A stretch of 42,172 nucleotides of DNA from a virus. A model generated the notes under the pieces. It was not told where the DNA came from and did no database searches. It was given only the letters and a program-made list of their open reading frames with translations. Location of the stretch: IMG/VR virus record IMGVR_UViG_3300044699_000102, positions 1 through 42,172 of that record. The stretch is one strand, 5' to 3'. Position 1 is the stretch's first letter; the number at the start of each line of letters is the position of its first letter. The position numbers were made by a program, and so were the translations under genes. Below are positions 19,167 to 26,608 of the stretch, piece by piece.

Positions 19167-19655
19167 ATGCCATACTCCCAGGCGGGCTCCCGGAAACAGG
19201 CGGGCCCTCCCATTCCCAAACCACGCAACACCGATGGTGCCATCGAAGATCTTGGCATCTTGATCACTGCCGCTTACGGTCTCGACACCAACTGGATGGA
19301 GCAGGGATCATGCTTCAACTGGGGGTCGAATCGACCGGGGCATCCGACGCCATGGCAGGTGGCGCCGGGCAAGAAGTACAACGGGATCTCCGGCAGCGAA
19401 CTGCAGAAGTACGCGCTGATGATCTGCAACTCTTGCGACGCCCAATACGACTGTGCCGACTACGCCGTCGACGCCAAGATGATCGCCGGATCGTGGGCGA
19501 TGCCGATCACCCAGTTGCGGTGGCTGCAAGGCCGCAGCGACGCCCACGACCTGATCGACATGGCCCGTGGCAGCGATGTGCCGGTGCAAGAGGTCGCCGC
19601 GCATAGTATGGACACATGCCAGCAGTCGGACCAGTCCTCTACGATGTCGATGTAG
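19167..19655 (+). CDS. whiB: WhiB-family [4Fe-4S] transcription regulator
   Basis: A 162-residue frame. Cysteines at about residues 49, 87, 90 and 96 (GSCF, then ICNSCDAQYDC) give the C-x37-C-x2-C-x5-C arrangement that binds a [4Fe-4S] cluster in WhiB proteins. IAGSWAMP (about 107-112) matches the G-(V/I/S)-W turn that contacts the RNA polymerase sigma subunit. A basic tail after the turn (TQLRWLQGRSDAHD) can bind DNA. WhiB proteins are actinobacterial, so this supports the host assignment. Several actinophages encode one to reprogramme or block host transcription or superinfection. The last 14 residues overlap the next gene. Confidence 0.8.
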   Translation: MPYSQAGSRKQAGPPIPKPRNTDGAIEDLGILITAAYGLDTNWMEQGSCFNWGSNRPGHPTPWQVAPGKKYNGISGSELQKYALMICNSCDAQYDCADYAVDAKMIAGSWAMPITQLRWLQGRSDAHDLIDMARGSDVPVQEVAAHSMDTCQQSDQSSTMSM

Positions 19656-19921
19656 TCATGTTCGGGGGACTCGATCCCGAAGGTGCCGAATACAAGCGGG
19701 CCCGGATCACCCTCAACGGTGACCCCGGCGACGCCGTGTTGTACATGTTCGAGACCGAGCCGGAACCGAAGTGGAAGCCGGTCGATCGGATCACCGGCAC
19801 CAAGATCACCGAGACCAACAAGGGCATGTCGATCACCGGCACGTCACGAGAGTTGATCGACACTGTCGGCGTCGACCCGGCCGACGCCCAGGTGCGCTGG
19901 GAGATCCAAGCCCACCGATGA
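19616..19921 (+). CDS. Hypothetical protein
   Basis: A 101-residue protein starting at ATG 19616. It contains beta-like stretches (VLYDVDVVMFGGLD, RARITLNGDPGDAVLYMFE) and a Lys/Thr-rich middle (RITGTKITETNKGMSITG). It ends with an ATGA overlap onto the next gene. It sits between the whiB-like and terminase genes. No family recognised; a small beta-sandwich accessory protein is plausible. Confidence 0.5.
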   Translation: MPAVGPVLYDVDVVMFGGLDPEGAEYKRARITLNGDPGDAVLYMFETEPEPKWKPVDRITGTKITETNKGMSITGTSRELIDTVGVDPADAQVRWEIQAHR

Positions 19922-20226
19922 TCGAGATCGTGGTCATCCTCGGCCTCGTCGTCTACCGGGTGACACGGTTCTTCTTGAAAGACTCGATGATCGAAGAACC
20001 GCGCACCTGGTTCTACGGCAAGTTGGTCGGCGATATGGAGAAGCAGTCGTGGTGGCGCGACAAGCTGTACGAACTGCTCGACTGTCCCTACTGCTTCTCG
20101 GTGTGGGTGTCGGCCGGTGGCACGATCGTGATGATGCAGTTCCGCTCGGTGCCGTTGCCGGTGTACGTGTGGCTGTGCGGCTCCAGCGTCGCGTTGGTCA
20201 TATGGCATTTCCTCGAACCCGAGTAA
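19918..20226 (+). CDS. DUF1360-like membrane protein
   Basis: A 102-residue protein whose ATG (19918-19920) overlaps the previous stop as ATGA. It has an N-terminal transmembrane helix (IEIVVILGLVVYRVTRFFL), a central soluble segment with ELLDCPYCFSVWVS (the conserved C-x-x-C-x-S-V-W signature of DUF1360 proteins), and a C-terminal transmembrane helix (VYVWLCGSSVALVIWHFL). DUF1360 proteins occur in spore formers and many phages with unknown function. A membrane role during infection is likely. The identification rests on the L-x-C-x-x-C-x-S-x-W motif with flanking helices. Confidence 0.6.
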   Translation: MIEIVVILGLVVYRVTRFFLKDSMIEEPRTWFYGKLVGDMEKQSWWRDKLYELLDCPYCFSVWVSAGGTIVMMQFRSVPLPVYVWLCGSSVALVIWHFLEPE

Positions 20227-20236
20227 CCTCCGTTCG

Positions 20237-20671
20237 ATGGACGTGTTCGATGAGATGGTCGCCAAGGAACAGTTCATCGAACTGATCGCTGTCGGCAACG
20301 CCCCGATCAACGCCGGGATCATCGTCGGGTGGACCCCGGCGCAGACCCACAAGTTTCTGCGTGACCCCGACTTCGTCGACGTCGTCAACGGGGCCATGGA
20401 ACGGCGCGACGGCAACGTCGAAGAAGCCCTGTACCAACGGGCCCTGGCAGGCAACGTGGCAGCGATGCAGATGTGGCTGTTCAACCGGCGACCCGACGAC
20501 TGGCGTGACGTGAAGCGCATCGAGATCCGTTCCGAGCAGCGCATCGAAGTCGCCGCCGTCGAATCGGTGAAGGCCGGTGTGATTGCTCTGATCCGAGAAC
20601 AAGGTGTCGCCGCAATGCAGGCGCTCGACGCAGGGATCATCGACGCGGAGATCGTCGATGACGACGAGTGA
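20237..20671 (+). CDS. terS: Terminase small subunit-like protein
   Basis: A 144-residue helical protein. Residues about 12-45 (IAVGNAPINAGIIVGWTPAQTHKFLRD-PDF) form a helix-turn-helix of the small-terminase type, with a residual DPDFxxxV motif. An amphipathic helix pair follows (VEEALYQRALAGNVAAMQMWLFNRRPDDW), the standard oligomerisation region of phage TerS (V-x-x-AL-x-x-A-x-G-x-x-A-A-x-x-x-L). It recognises packaging sites and hands DNA to the large subunit, whose gene starts within its last codons (14-base overlap). The family call is firm for the second motif and moderate overall. Confidence 0.7.
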   Translation: MDVFDEMVAKEQFIELIAVGNAPINAGIIVGWTPAQTHKFLRDPDFVDVVNGAMERRDGNVEEALYQRALAGNVAAMQMWLFNRRPDDWRDVKRIEIRSEQRIEVAAVESVKAGVIALIREQGVAAMQALDAGIIDAEIVDDDE

Positions 20672-22268
20672 GGTAACCCTCGCCCAACGCATCGCCTTGC
20701 CGTCGTCGGTCGGGCGGTATCTCGGGGAGAAAATCTGGGGCGAACCGTACGTCATCTTCGACTGGCTGGCCTACGCCGAACGGCGCATCGTCGACGCCAT
20801 CTTGGACACCACCCACGAGCGGTACATCATCGTCAACGCCCCACCGCAGGTCGGCAAGTCGTCCTACGTCGGCATCCTGTTGCCGTTCTGGCTGACCGGC
20901 ATCTTCCCGCAGTGGCAGATCATGTACATCTCGTACTCGGATGACTTCTCGACGTCACGTGGCAAAGACGTCCGGCAGATGCACGAACTGTTCGGCAAAG
21001 AACTGTTCGGCACCTCGATCTCCGGTGACTTCGGTGCCGCCCACGACTGGCGAACCTCAGCCGGGCGCGGCGGGATGCTGTCGGTCGGCGTCGGCGGTCT
21101 GATCACCGGCCGACCCGGTCACGTGATCATCATCGACGACCTCATCAAGAACGCGCAGGAGGCCGCGTCGCAGGCCACGAAGAAGATGCATCTTGCGGAG
21201 TGGGACGGCACCATCAACCGTCGTGTGCAGCCCGGCGGCACCGTGATCATCATCGCCACGCGCTGGGTTGAAGACGACCTGTCGGGTGCTCTCACCGAAC
21301 GGATGAAAGAACCCGGCTACGACGGACCCCAGTGGGAAGTCATCGAGTTCCCGGCCTTCGCCGATCCACCCGATGACATGGAGTTGTCGGAGGATGAAGC
21401 CGAGCAGTGGCGCGACATTCTGGGCCGAAAGCAAGGCGAGGTTCTCGACTGCCGGTTCTCGCGTATCCCTGGGCGCGCCCCAGAAGACTTCTTTCAACGG
21501 GCTCGTGCCGGGATGGACCCATTCGCATTCTCGTGTCTCTACCAGCAGCGTCCGACGGCCCGTGAAGGTGGCATGTTCCCGGCCGTCAACTGGAACTTCT
21601 ACGACCCAGCCGAATCCCCGGTGTTCGATCGAGAAGTGCGCGTCTGGGACCTTGCGGCCACCGAAGGCGGCGGCGACTGGACCTGCGGTACCAAAGTGGG
21701 GCGGGCTGGTTCGAACTTCTACATAACCGACGTCCGGCGGTTTCGAAAGAATGCCGGAGGCGTCCAAGACGAAGTGAAACGGATCGCTGTCCTCGATGGA
21801 TACGGGCCGAAGGTGTTGATCGAGGAAGAGAAAGGCGGTTCCGGCAAGTCGGTTGTCGAGGCCTATCGCCGACTGCTCGTCGGCCACACTGTCGAATCCG
21901 CGAAGGCGGAAGGCGACAAGGAGTCTCGTGCGACCCCGTATTCGGCGGAGCAGAACAAGCGCAATATGTTCCTGCCAATACCGGGAACGGTGGAGTGGGA
22001 CGTCAAGGGGTTCATCGACGAACACAAACGGATGATGGGTGATGGTCGGCGACCGAAAAACGATGACCGCATCGACACCGCCGCCTACGGGATGCTTGAA
22101 CTGCTCGCCCAAGGGCTGGTCGACATCTGGGTGCCGAACGCCGACAACGTCCGGACCATCGGGGTCGCCCAACGTCACCTCATGTTCGAACAAGACTGGT
22201 CACCTCAGGTTGCGACGGCGCAGTCGCGTGTGGAGCGCCTCATCCATCAGTCGCCCCTCGCCGGGTGA
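20658..22268 (+). CDS. terL: Terminase large subunit
   Basis: A 536-residue packaging motor, starting at ATG 20658 inside the small-subunit gene; further upstream the frame merely overlaps terS. The ATPase domain has a Walker A-like APPQVGKSS (residues 61-69), Walker B VIIIDD (156-161) and a coupling ATRW (200-203). The C-terminal RNase H-like nuclease has the first acidic residue in VWDLAAT (D331), acidic LIEEEKGG (389-393) and the last in DDRIDTAAYGM (D470/D473). These define a Terminase_6-type enzyme that cuts concatemers and pumps DNA. The gene is intact, in contrast to much of the late region. It lies at the end of the late operon, an uncommon place; the 3' end is convergent with a minus-strand gene. 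Confidence 0.92.
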   Translation: MTTSEVTLAQRIALPSSVGRYLGEKIWGEPYVIFDWLAYAERRIVDAILDTTHERYIIVNAPPQVGKSSYVGILLPFWLTGIFPQWQIMYISYSDDFSTSRGKDVRQMHELFGKELFGTSISGDFGAAHDWRTSAGRGGMLSVGVGGLITGRPGHVIIIDDLIKNAQEAASQATKKMHLAEWDGTINRRVQPGGTVIIIATRWVEDDLSGALTERMKEPGYDGPQWEVIEFPAFADPPDDMELSEDEAEQWRDILGRKQGEVLDCRFSRIPGRAPEDFFQRARAGMDPFAFSCLYQQRPTAREGGMFPAVNWNFYDPAESPVFDREVRVWDLAATEGGGDWTCGTKVGRAGSNFYITDVRRFRKNAGGVQDEVKRIAVLDGYGPKVLIEEEKGGSGKSVVEAYRRLLVGHTVESAKAEGDKESRATPYSAEQNKRNMFLPIPGTVEWDVKGFIDEHKRMMGDGRRPKNDDRIDTAAYGMLELLAQGLVDIWVPNADNVRTIGVAQRHLMFEQDWSPQVATAQSRVERLIHQSPLAG

Positions 22269-22748
22269 GCGTTCCACCCACCAGGTCAACTCGACTTGGG
22301 TGGTGTTCTTCATCTGGTGCACCGGGGTGAGGATCACGAACTCCCTGCCGGGCTGCGGGTAGCTGGTGTACTGGCTGCGCCGGACCGGTGTCGGCGCCAT
22401 CTTCCACACCGGGAACAGATCCATGTGCATCCCGAACATCGCTTCGCCGTGCAGCGCCGGGTGGGTGTCGACGTACTTCAATTCGAATTCGATGCGACGC
22501 ATCGACGAGAAGTTGCCTTCGGCATGGTGCCGCCGTTTCAGCAGCCCGCCACGCGGTCCGAACGTGATGTCGTACAGCCGGTCACGTAGTTCTTTCCAGG
22601 CGACATACGGGGAGTCGCAGGCGATCCGCCCGCGTTTGCACTTGAGTAGGTCGATGCTGTTGCCGACGATCTCGTCGTAGATCTCCTGGTCGTACGCGGC
22701 GACGTACTCCACGCATCGCCATTGGGGCAACGTGAAATTGACCTGCAT
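22200..22748 (-). CDS. Hypothetical protein
   Basis: A 182-residue protein starting at ATG 22748 (MQVNFTLPQW), whose first codon overlaps the previous stop. Contains CVEYVAAYDQEIYDEIVGN, RRIEFELKYVDTHPALHGEAMFGMHMDLFP and a WWVERSPGEGRLMD tail. It is alpha/beta with conserved-looking aromatic and histidine residues. It is the last gene of the leftward operon and overlaps the end of terL by 69 bases without an intervening terminator. Family not recognised. Confidence 0.55.
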   Translation of the reverse strand: MQVNFTLPQWRCVEYVAAYDQEIYDEIVGNSIDLLKCKRGRIACDSPYVAWKELRDRLYDITFGPRGGLLKRRHHAEGNFSSMRRIEFELKYVDTHPALHGEAMFGMHMDLFPVWKMAPTPVRRSQYTSYPQPGREFVILTPVHQMKNTTQVELTWWVERSPGEGRLMDEALHTRLRRRNLR

Positions 22749-23276
22749 CAGAAACCCGGGTTGCGCACCATCGCAGAAGCCTCTTCGTACAGTTCGTCGA
22801 ACGCCTCCGGCTCGAAGCGGGCCAGGTGACCGATCGACGGCTGGCACAGATGCGTCAGCACGACGCCGCACATTTGCGCCACCGTCGGATCGTTCGCCTT
22901 CCACACCATCAGGTGGCTGATCGCCTCCAGGCGCATCTCTTCGCTGACGTCATCCATCGTGGCGATCCAACAGGCCGGGAACGCCGGGCGATTCGTCGGA
23001 GTCGGTGGCCCGGAAATGTGCATCAGGGTGCGACGGAAGAACGGACTCGATGATGCAGTAGTTGGCTGCGTCGTACAACCATTCGATGTTGCCGGTCTTG
23101 AGATACAAGTCGATCCGTTCCTGGAGGGCCCGCATCGCGTTGCCCGGCGTCGGATATCCACTTTCGATCGAACCGTACTTCTGATCGCTGAAACCCATCC
23201 GGTTGGCCATCCGCTGCACCGCTTCCCAGTACCCCTCGTGTGGGTACACGAACGTGCGGATCGTCGGGGCAGCCAT
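22748..23276 (-). CDS. Hypothetical protein (one frame break)
   Basis: Starts at ATG 23276 (MAAPTIRTFVYPHEGYWEAVQRMANRM, cited as MAAPTIRTFVYPHEG). Sense runs to about TDSDESP, shifts frame near 22985, then continues PACWIATMDDVSEEMRL to ASAMVRNPGF and stop at 22748-22750, about 176 residues. It is mostly helical: ALQERIDLYLKTGNIEWLYDAANY, MRLEAISHLMVWK. A segment with LYDAANYCIIE resembles small nucleotide-pool or MazG-associated helical proteins of phages, but this is not enough to name it. Stop and start codons are shared with both neighbours. Confidence 0.55.
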
Positions 23277-23536
23277 TAGACCGACGTGGTGTCGGCGATC
23301 ATCTTCGCCCCGGTCGGCGTGATACGCAGCCCTCGGGGGATACCGGGGGTGACCTCGATCAGTCCGTGGGCGACCATCAGCTTCAACATCCCGTTCGCAC
23401 CGGACGGTGAAGCCCAGCCGACGGCGGCGGAGATTTCGCGCTGCGTCGGGGGGTAGCCACGGTCACGGATCGACTCTTCGATGGTGGTGAGAACGGTGAG
23501 TTCCTGTTCCTCTTGGGGCCTAGCCGGGTACGGCAT
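23276..23536 (-). CDS. LexA-type winged helix DNA-binding protein, peptidase-less
   Basis: An 86-residue protein with a strong ribosome-binding site (GAAAGGAGG, five bases before ATG 23536). ELTVLTTIEESIRDRGYPPTQREISAAVGWASPSGANGMLKLM, cited in parts as RDRGYPPTQREI, AAVGWASPSG and LIEVTPGIPRGLRIT, follows the LexA N-terminal winged helix: G-Y-P-P-T-x-R-E-I, S-P-S and the R-G-L-R-I wing. The autocleaving serine protease half of LexA is absent. It may compete at host LexA boxes or act as a phage repressor. It leads a small group with the methyltransferase downstream in order of transcription. Confidence 0.65.
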   Translation of the reverse strand: MPYPARPQEEQELTVLTTIEESIRDRGYPPTQREISAAVGWASPSGANGMLKLMVAHGLIEVTPGIPRGLRITPTGAKMIADTTSV

Positions 23537-23547
23537 CGAACCTCCTT

Positions 23548-24198
23548 TCAGTCTGTATGTTCGGTACGTTTGATTGAGCGTACCTTCGGTCGCCGTTCGA
23601 ACACAAGCATCGTCGAATAGTCACGCCGAGCATGTTCCTGGTTCTTGGCGCTCTGCGCCCGGTAGCCACGGACATGCAGCTTGTCGACCAGGCGGAACCC
23701 GTTCGCCTCGGCGACGTCCTTGAACTCGTGGGTCTGCCAGCGGACATCGCCGGAACAGACCTGATCCATGCACTTGACCAGCAGGATGCGCTTGGCCACC
23801 CGGCCACATTCGACGATGCCGCCCTTGCAGATTTCCATGCGGTCCTGCCAGCGGAAGTAGGCCTTGCCGTCGACACCATAGGCGGCATCGAGTGCGGCCG
23901 GGCCGCTCTTGCCGGGCGTGCCGTTCAGCTTGTACGGCGGGTCGAACGCCACGACGTCGAACGCATGACTAGCCCACGGCAAGGCGAGAAAGTTGGCGAC
24001 ACCGACGTCGAGTTTGGCATTCAAGTCGGTGGCGGTAACACCGGCCTTCGGCCGCCACTGGGTCCACCATTTCCCCTTTCCGTAGGTCGGGTCGAGAATC
24101 CGGTCGTCGTCGAGCAGCCAGCCCAACTGGTGGAGGTCTTTGATCAGGGTGGCGTTGCTGCGCCGCAGGCCGATGGCGAACACCTCGGGTGGCGTCAT
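23548..24198 (-). CDS. DNA methyltransferase (DPPY amino-methyltransferase)
   Basis: A 216-residue protein starting at ATG 24198. ILDPTYGKGKWW (about 34-45) is the S-adenosylmethionine-binding region and VVAFDPPYKLNG (82-93) contains the DPPY catalytic motif of N6-adenine/N4-cytosine methyltransferases. The order of a SAM motif before DPPY, together with CKGGIVECGRVAKRILLVKCMDQV (cited as GRVAKRILLVKCMDQ), fits a small phage orphan methylase. The C-terminal part has a basic tail (FERRPKVRSIKRTEHTD). No restriction enzyme neighbours it, so protection against host restriction is the likely role. An earlier in-frame start would overlap the ribbon-helix-helix gene and is disfavoured. Confidence 0.7.
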   Translation of the reverse strand: MTPPEVFAIGLRRSNATLIKDLHQLGWLLDDDRILDPTYGKGKWWTQWRPKAGVTATDLNAKLDVGVANFLALPWASHAFDVVAFDPPYKLNGTPGKSGPAALDAAYGVDGKAYFRWQDRMEICKGGIVECGRVAKRILLVKCMDQVCSGDVRWQTHEFKDVAEANGFRLVDKLHVRGYRAQSAKNQEHARRDYSTMLVFERRPKVRSIKRTEHTD

Positions 24199-24362
24199 GT
24201 CGGATTCTCCGGGTTGGCGTGGCGAGCCATGTACTCCCGAACCGCCTCCCTGACGATGTGGGCTGCCGAGCATTCGTGCGTCAAGGCTTCGATTTGAATG
24301 TCAACGATCATGTCGTTCGACATACGCACCGCCAGCACTCTCATTTCGGGCCGTTTCTTCAT
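24195..24362 (-). CDS. Ribbon-helix-helix (CopG/Arc-like) protein
   Basis: A 55-residue frame with ATGA overlaps at both ends (start 24362 with the resolvase stop, stop 24195 with the methylase start). MRVLAVRMSNDMIVDIQIEAL and SAAHIVREAVREYMARH have the strand (VLAVRMS), first helix (DMIVDIQIEALTH) and second helix (AAHIVREAVREYM) of the ribbon-helix-helix fold. These dimerise and bind operators via the strand. It probably represses part of the early operon or a host promoter. It is short enough to be missed by gene finders, but both couplings and the fold support it. Confidence 0.6.
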   Translation of the reverse strand: MKKRPEMRVLAVRMSNDMIVDIQIEALTHECSAAHIVREAVREYMARHANPENPT

Positions 24363-24739
24363 GCCCCGTCTTCCCAGGTGAGGGTGATCCGCATCTGATG
24401 CGGCGGGATGTCGTCGGTGAACGTCGGCTCGTAGGTCTTCACGTATTCGCTGCTGTCATCGACCCACACCGCAGCATGGGTGAACCCGTCGCAGATCGCC
24501 TTCACCGTCTTCGTGAAGTTGTGCGGGTCGCGTCGCCGCTTCGGGTCTTTGACACCGATTTCGGTCAACACTTCGACCGGGCCGACCGCGCCTCGGGTGC
24601 GCAGCATGTGCTGCTTCGCCCACCAGTAGGCGGCGTCGCGCCACATCTTGTTGCCGGTGCCGTAGTCGTTGCCCCGGTCGTTCATGTTCAACAGCTTCCC
24701 CGGCTTGTCGACGGTGATGGTTCGCAGTTGCTGGGTCAC
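24359..24739 (-). CDS. rusA: RusA-like Holliday junction resolvase
   Basis: A 126-residue protein starting at GTG 24739, which overlaps the previous stop as GTGA. RDPHNFTKTVKAICDGF (residues 70-86) followed by VWVDDSSE (91-98) is the RusA signature: D71 with the N-x-x-K pair, D84, then the D94-D95 active-site aspartates. It cleaves four-way junctions by a paired symmetric cut, resolving recombination or replication intermediates before packaging. A preceding strand (LRTITVDKPGKLLNMNDR) fits the N-terminal sheet of the family, supporting the upstream GTG over ATG of MNDRG. It shares the operon with SSB and a putative annealing protein. Confidence 0.7.
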   Translation of the reverse strand: MTQQLRTITVDKPGKLLNMNDRGNDYGTGNKMWRDAAYWWAKQHMLRTRGAVGPVEVLTEIGVKDPKRRRDPHNFTKTVKAICDGFTHAAVWVDDSSEYVKTYEPTFTDDIPPHQMRITLTWEDGA

Positions 24740-25116
24740 AGGAGAGACTGCCCGTTGCGCTGTTCCAAAGCGACGACGATCGCCATGATCTCGGCCTGGG
24801 TGTCGAGGTCGTGCCATCCCGGGCTGCGCTTCAACATGTCCAGCATCCCTTCCATCGTCTCGCGGGTGCCGACCATCCTGGGGATGTACTCGGTGAGGTC
24901 GCGTCCGAGAACACAGATCCCGTTGGTGTCGACCATCACCTTGCGCAGGTGCGGCTTGTCGGCGTCGGTGATCCAGAACCGGATCTGCGCCGACTCCATC
25001 GTCCACTGCACACTGGCCTCCGAGTGATCCTCGTAGGTGGTGCAGACGAACCACGGCCCGGTCGTCTTGTACTCGTAGCCCGGCGGGCCGACGAGCGGCA
25101 GGTGTGTGGTGTTCAT
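24736..25116 (-). CDS. Hypothetical protein
   Basis: A 126-residue protein beginning at ATG 25116, with GAAAGGA six bases upstream and an ATGA overlap with the HNH gene. Contains strands such as GPWFVCTTYEDHSEASVQWTME (cited GPWFVCTTYEDHSE) and a helical C-terminus with TRETMEGMLDMLKRSPGWHDLD and AEIMAIVVALEQRN. No motif identified. Its location between RusA and HNH genes places it in the DNA metabolism segment. Confidence 0.55.
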   Translation of the reverse strand: MNTTHLPLVGPPGYEYKTTGPWFVCTTYEDHSEASVQWTMESAQIRFWITDADKPHLRKVMVDTNGICVLGRDLTEYIPRMVGTRETMEGMLDMLKRSPGWHDLDTQAEIMAIVVALEQRNGQSLL

Positions 25117-25508
25117 TCGATCCTTTCCATTCGTCGTTCTCGGATGCACTGTCGGCATTTTCTGGCCCCGTTGGTGTTGGTCATGTCGTAGGGGTGACCG
25201 TTGGGGCACGCCGTCTTGCGTGCGTGTACGGCAGCCGGGCTCTCGCCGCGCAGTACGTTCACTCGCCGTGTCACTGGTTCCAGATGGGCCGGGTTGACGC
25301 ACCGCCTGACGCGACACAGGTGATCCAGTTCGAGGCCCGGAGGCACTGGCCCGTTGACGAATTCGTAGGCGAATCGGTGTCCCAGTCGAGCCTCCCCATC
25401 GACCTGGAACCGGGCGTATCCATCCTTGCGGATGCTGGCGATCCACAGCCAACAGCCGGACTCGTCGACCACGAACTTCGAACAGAAGCGATCGGGAAGG
25501 TCCGTCAT
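25113..25508 (-). CDS. HNH endonuclease with C-terminal zinc ribbon
   Basis: A 131-residue intact protein. LELDHLCRVRRCVNPAHLEPVT (residues 59-80; cited LELDHLCRVRRC and VNPAHLEPVT) contains the D62-H63, N72 and H75 residues of the HNH_3 nuclease site with a bracketing cysteine pair. Before it, CWLWIASIRKDGYARFQVDG (about 19-38) is the usual beta N-terminus of this family. A second CPNGHPY...CRQC cluster (C101, C118, C121) resembles a zinc ribbon. Such enzymes are free-standing homing or packaging-assist nucleases. It has ATGA overlaps on both sides, so it is embedded in the operon rather than inserted within a gene. Confidence 0.72.
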   Translation of the reverse strand: MTDLPDRFCSKFVVDESGCWLWIASIRKDGYARFQVDGEARLGHRFAYEFVNGPVPPGLELDHLCRVRRCVNPAHLEPVTRRVNVLRGESPAAVHARKTACPNGHPYDMTNTNGARKCRQCIRERRMERIE

Positions 25509-25987
25509 TCGATCTCGGTTCGTTTCAGTTCCCAGCCGTTGCGTTCCTTCATGGTGACGTCACCCAGCCGCAAGCTGACCTTCTTCAACCCGCCCGTCTT
25601 GGGAAGCGACGCGGGGGCGACATACAGGTCGGCCATCAACGTGACGGCGCGGTCCGCTGCCTCCCTGGGATGGGGCTGTTCGCCGGTTTCGTGGTCGGGT
25701 TCGACGGCGGTGTCGATGACAGCCTGCAAGATCTTGCCCAACCTGGGTCGCAGCACGATCTTCGGTTTCTTCGAGTAGGCCACCGACCCGACCAGGATCG
25801 GTTGTTCGATGCCGCCCAGGACGCGGGTCAACAGCATCGCTTCGGCGGTGCGCAGCGCGCTGTGTGTGTCGCGGATCGCCTCCAACATCTCGACCGCCTG
25901 TTCCGTCGACAGGTCGTCGGAATGTTCGGTGATCCAGTCGAAGACGTCGTTGCACGCCTCCAGGTCGTGGCGGTCGATGTCGGTCAT
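25505..25987 (-). CDS. Hypothetical protein
   Basis: A 160-residue protein from ATG 25987 (MTDIDRHDLEACND), ATGA-coupled on both sides. A helical N-terminal half (DLSTEQAVEMLEAIRDTHSALRTAEAMLLTRVLGG, cited as STEQAVEMLEAIRD and LRTAEAMLLTRVLGG) leads to a beta-rich C-terminal half (AYSKKPKIVLRPRLGKIL, LKKVSLRLGDVTMK). The position among recombination genes and the basic C-terminal strands suggest a nucleic-acid-associated role. The family is not recognised. An alternative start nine bases upstream is less likely because it lies before the preceding stop. Confidence 0.5.
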   Translation of the reverse strand: MTDIDRHDLEACNDVFDWITEHSDDLSTEQAVEMLEAIRDTHSALRTAEAMLLTRVLGGIEQPILVGSVAYSKKPKIVLRPRLGKILQAVIDTAVEPDHETGEQPHPREAADRAVTLMADLYVAPASLPKTGGLKKVSLRLGDVTMKERNGWELKRTEIE

Positions 25988-26241
25988 GCGGTGCATTCCT
26001 CGATGGCGTACCGGCAGAAGGCGATGATGTCGTCGCTGACCGGCGCAGCCGCCGAACGGTGAGCGTCGATCAGGTTGTAGACGGCGACCAGCCGCGCCGC
26101 CGTGGGAGCGTTGGCGCGGCTGGTCACCACGTCGAGGGCGTCATCAAACCCCTTGTGGTATTCGCACAGGCGGCCACGCCATGCAGCGTCACCGCAGCAG
26201 CCCTTGACCTGTTCGACGGTGAGGGGATCGTAGTTAGGCAC
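25984..26241 (-). CDS. Hypothetical protein with Cys/His cluster
   Basis: An 85-residue protein starting at GTG 26241 (VPNYDPLTVEQV). VKGCCGDAAWRGRLCEYHKGFDD contains CC-x8-C-x2-H and is a frequent phage motif of unknown function (C-x-Y-H-x-G-F). The rest is helical (AARLVAVYNLIDAHRS, SDDIIAFCRYAIEE). It overlaps the SSB gene by eight bases. A longer in-frame extension upstream would duplicate SSB sequence in another frame and is rejected. Confidence 0.5.
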   Translation of the reverse strand: MPNYDPLTVEQVKGCCGDAAWRGRLCEYHKGFDDALDVVTSRANAPTAARLVAVYNLIDAHRSAAAPVSDDIIAFCRYAIEECTA

Positions 26242-26608
26242 GGGTCCGCTCGGTTCGTGCCACCTCGCAGGTCGCCCATCGCAGATCGGGCCCGAGGGAA
26301 TCAATCTGCATGGTGATCTTCGACCGCTTCGCCCCCGTCTCCTTGTCTTCCCATTCGTCCATGTCCAACCGGCCGAAGCCGACGACCCGGTTGCCTTTCG
26401 ACAACGACTGGGCGATGTTCTCGGCGAGGGAATCCCACGCCGTGGCTTCGAGCCATGTCGTCTTCTCGATCCACTCGTCGGAGTCACGCGACTTGTACCG
26501 GTGGCCGACGGCGATACGAACCGAGCAGAGGGCTTTGCCCGTCGCCGTGAATTTCAATTCGGGGTCAGCCCCGAGCGTTCCGACGAGTCGGACTTCTCCG
26601 TCGCTCAT
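26234..26608 (-). CDS. ssb: Single-stranded DNA-binding protein
   Basis: A 124-residue OB-fold protein starting at ATG 26608 (MSDGEVRLVGTLGADPELKF). VRLVGTLGADPELK, ALCSVRIAVGHRYK, EKTTWLEATAWDSLAENIAQSLSKGNRVVGFGRL and WEDKETGAKRSKITM (each cited as short blocks) follow bacterial SSB strand by strand: V-G-x-L-x-x-D-P-E-L-x-x-T, T-x-W-x-x-x-x-x-W-x-x-x-A-E, and K-G-x-x-V-x-x-x-G-R-L. It lacks the long acidic C-terminal tip of host SSB. It coats single strands for phage replication and recombination. ATGA overlap with the HIRAN gene. Confidence 0.85.
   Translation of the reverse strand: MSDGEVRLVGTLGADPELKFTATGKALCSVRIAVGHRYKSRDSDEWIEKTTWLEATAWDSLAENIAQSLSKGNRVVGFGRLDMDEWEDKETGAKRSKITMQIDSLGPDLRWATCEVARTERTRA

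Noticed and set aside
21057-22193. 378-residue minus-strand open frame
   Set aside because: Complement of the terminase large subunit gene, whose motifs are unambiguous.
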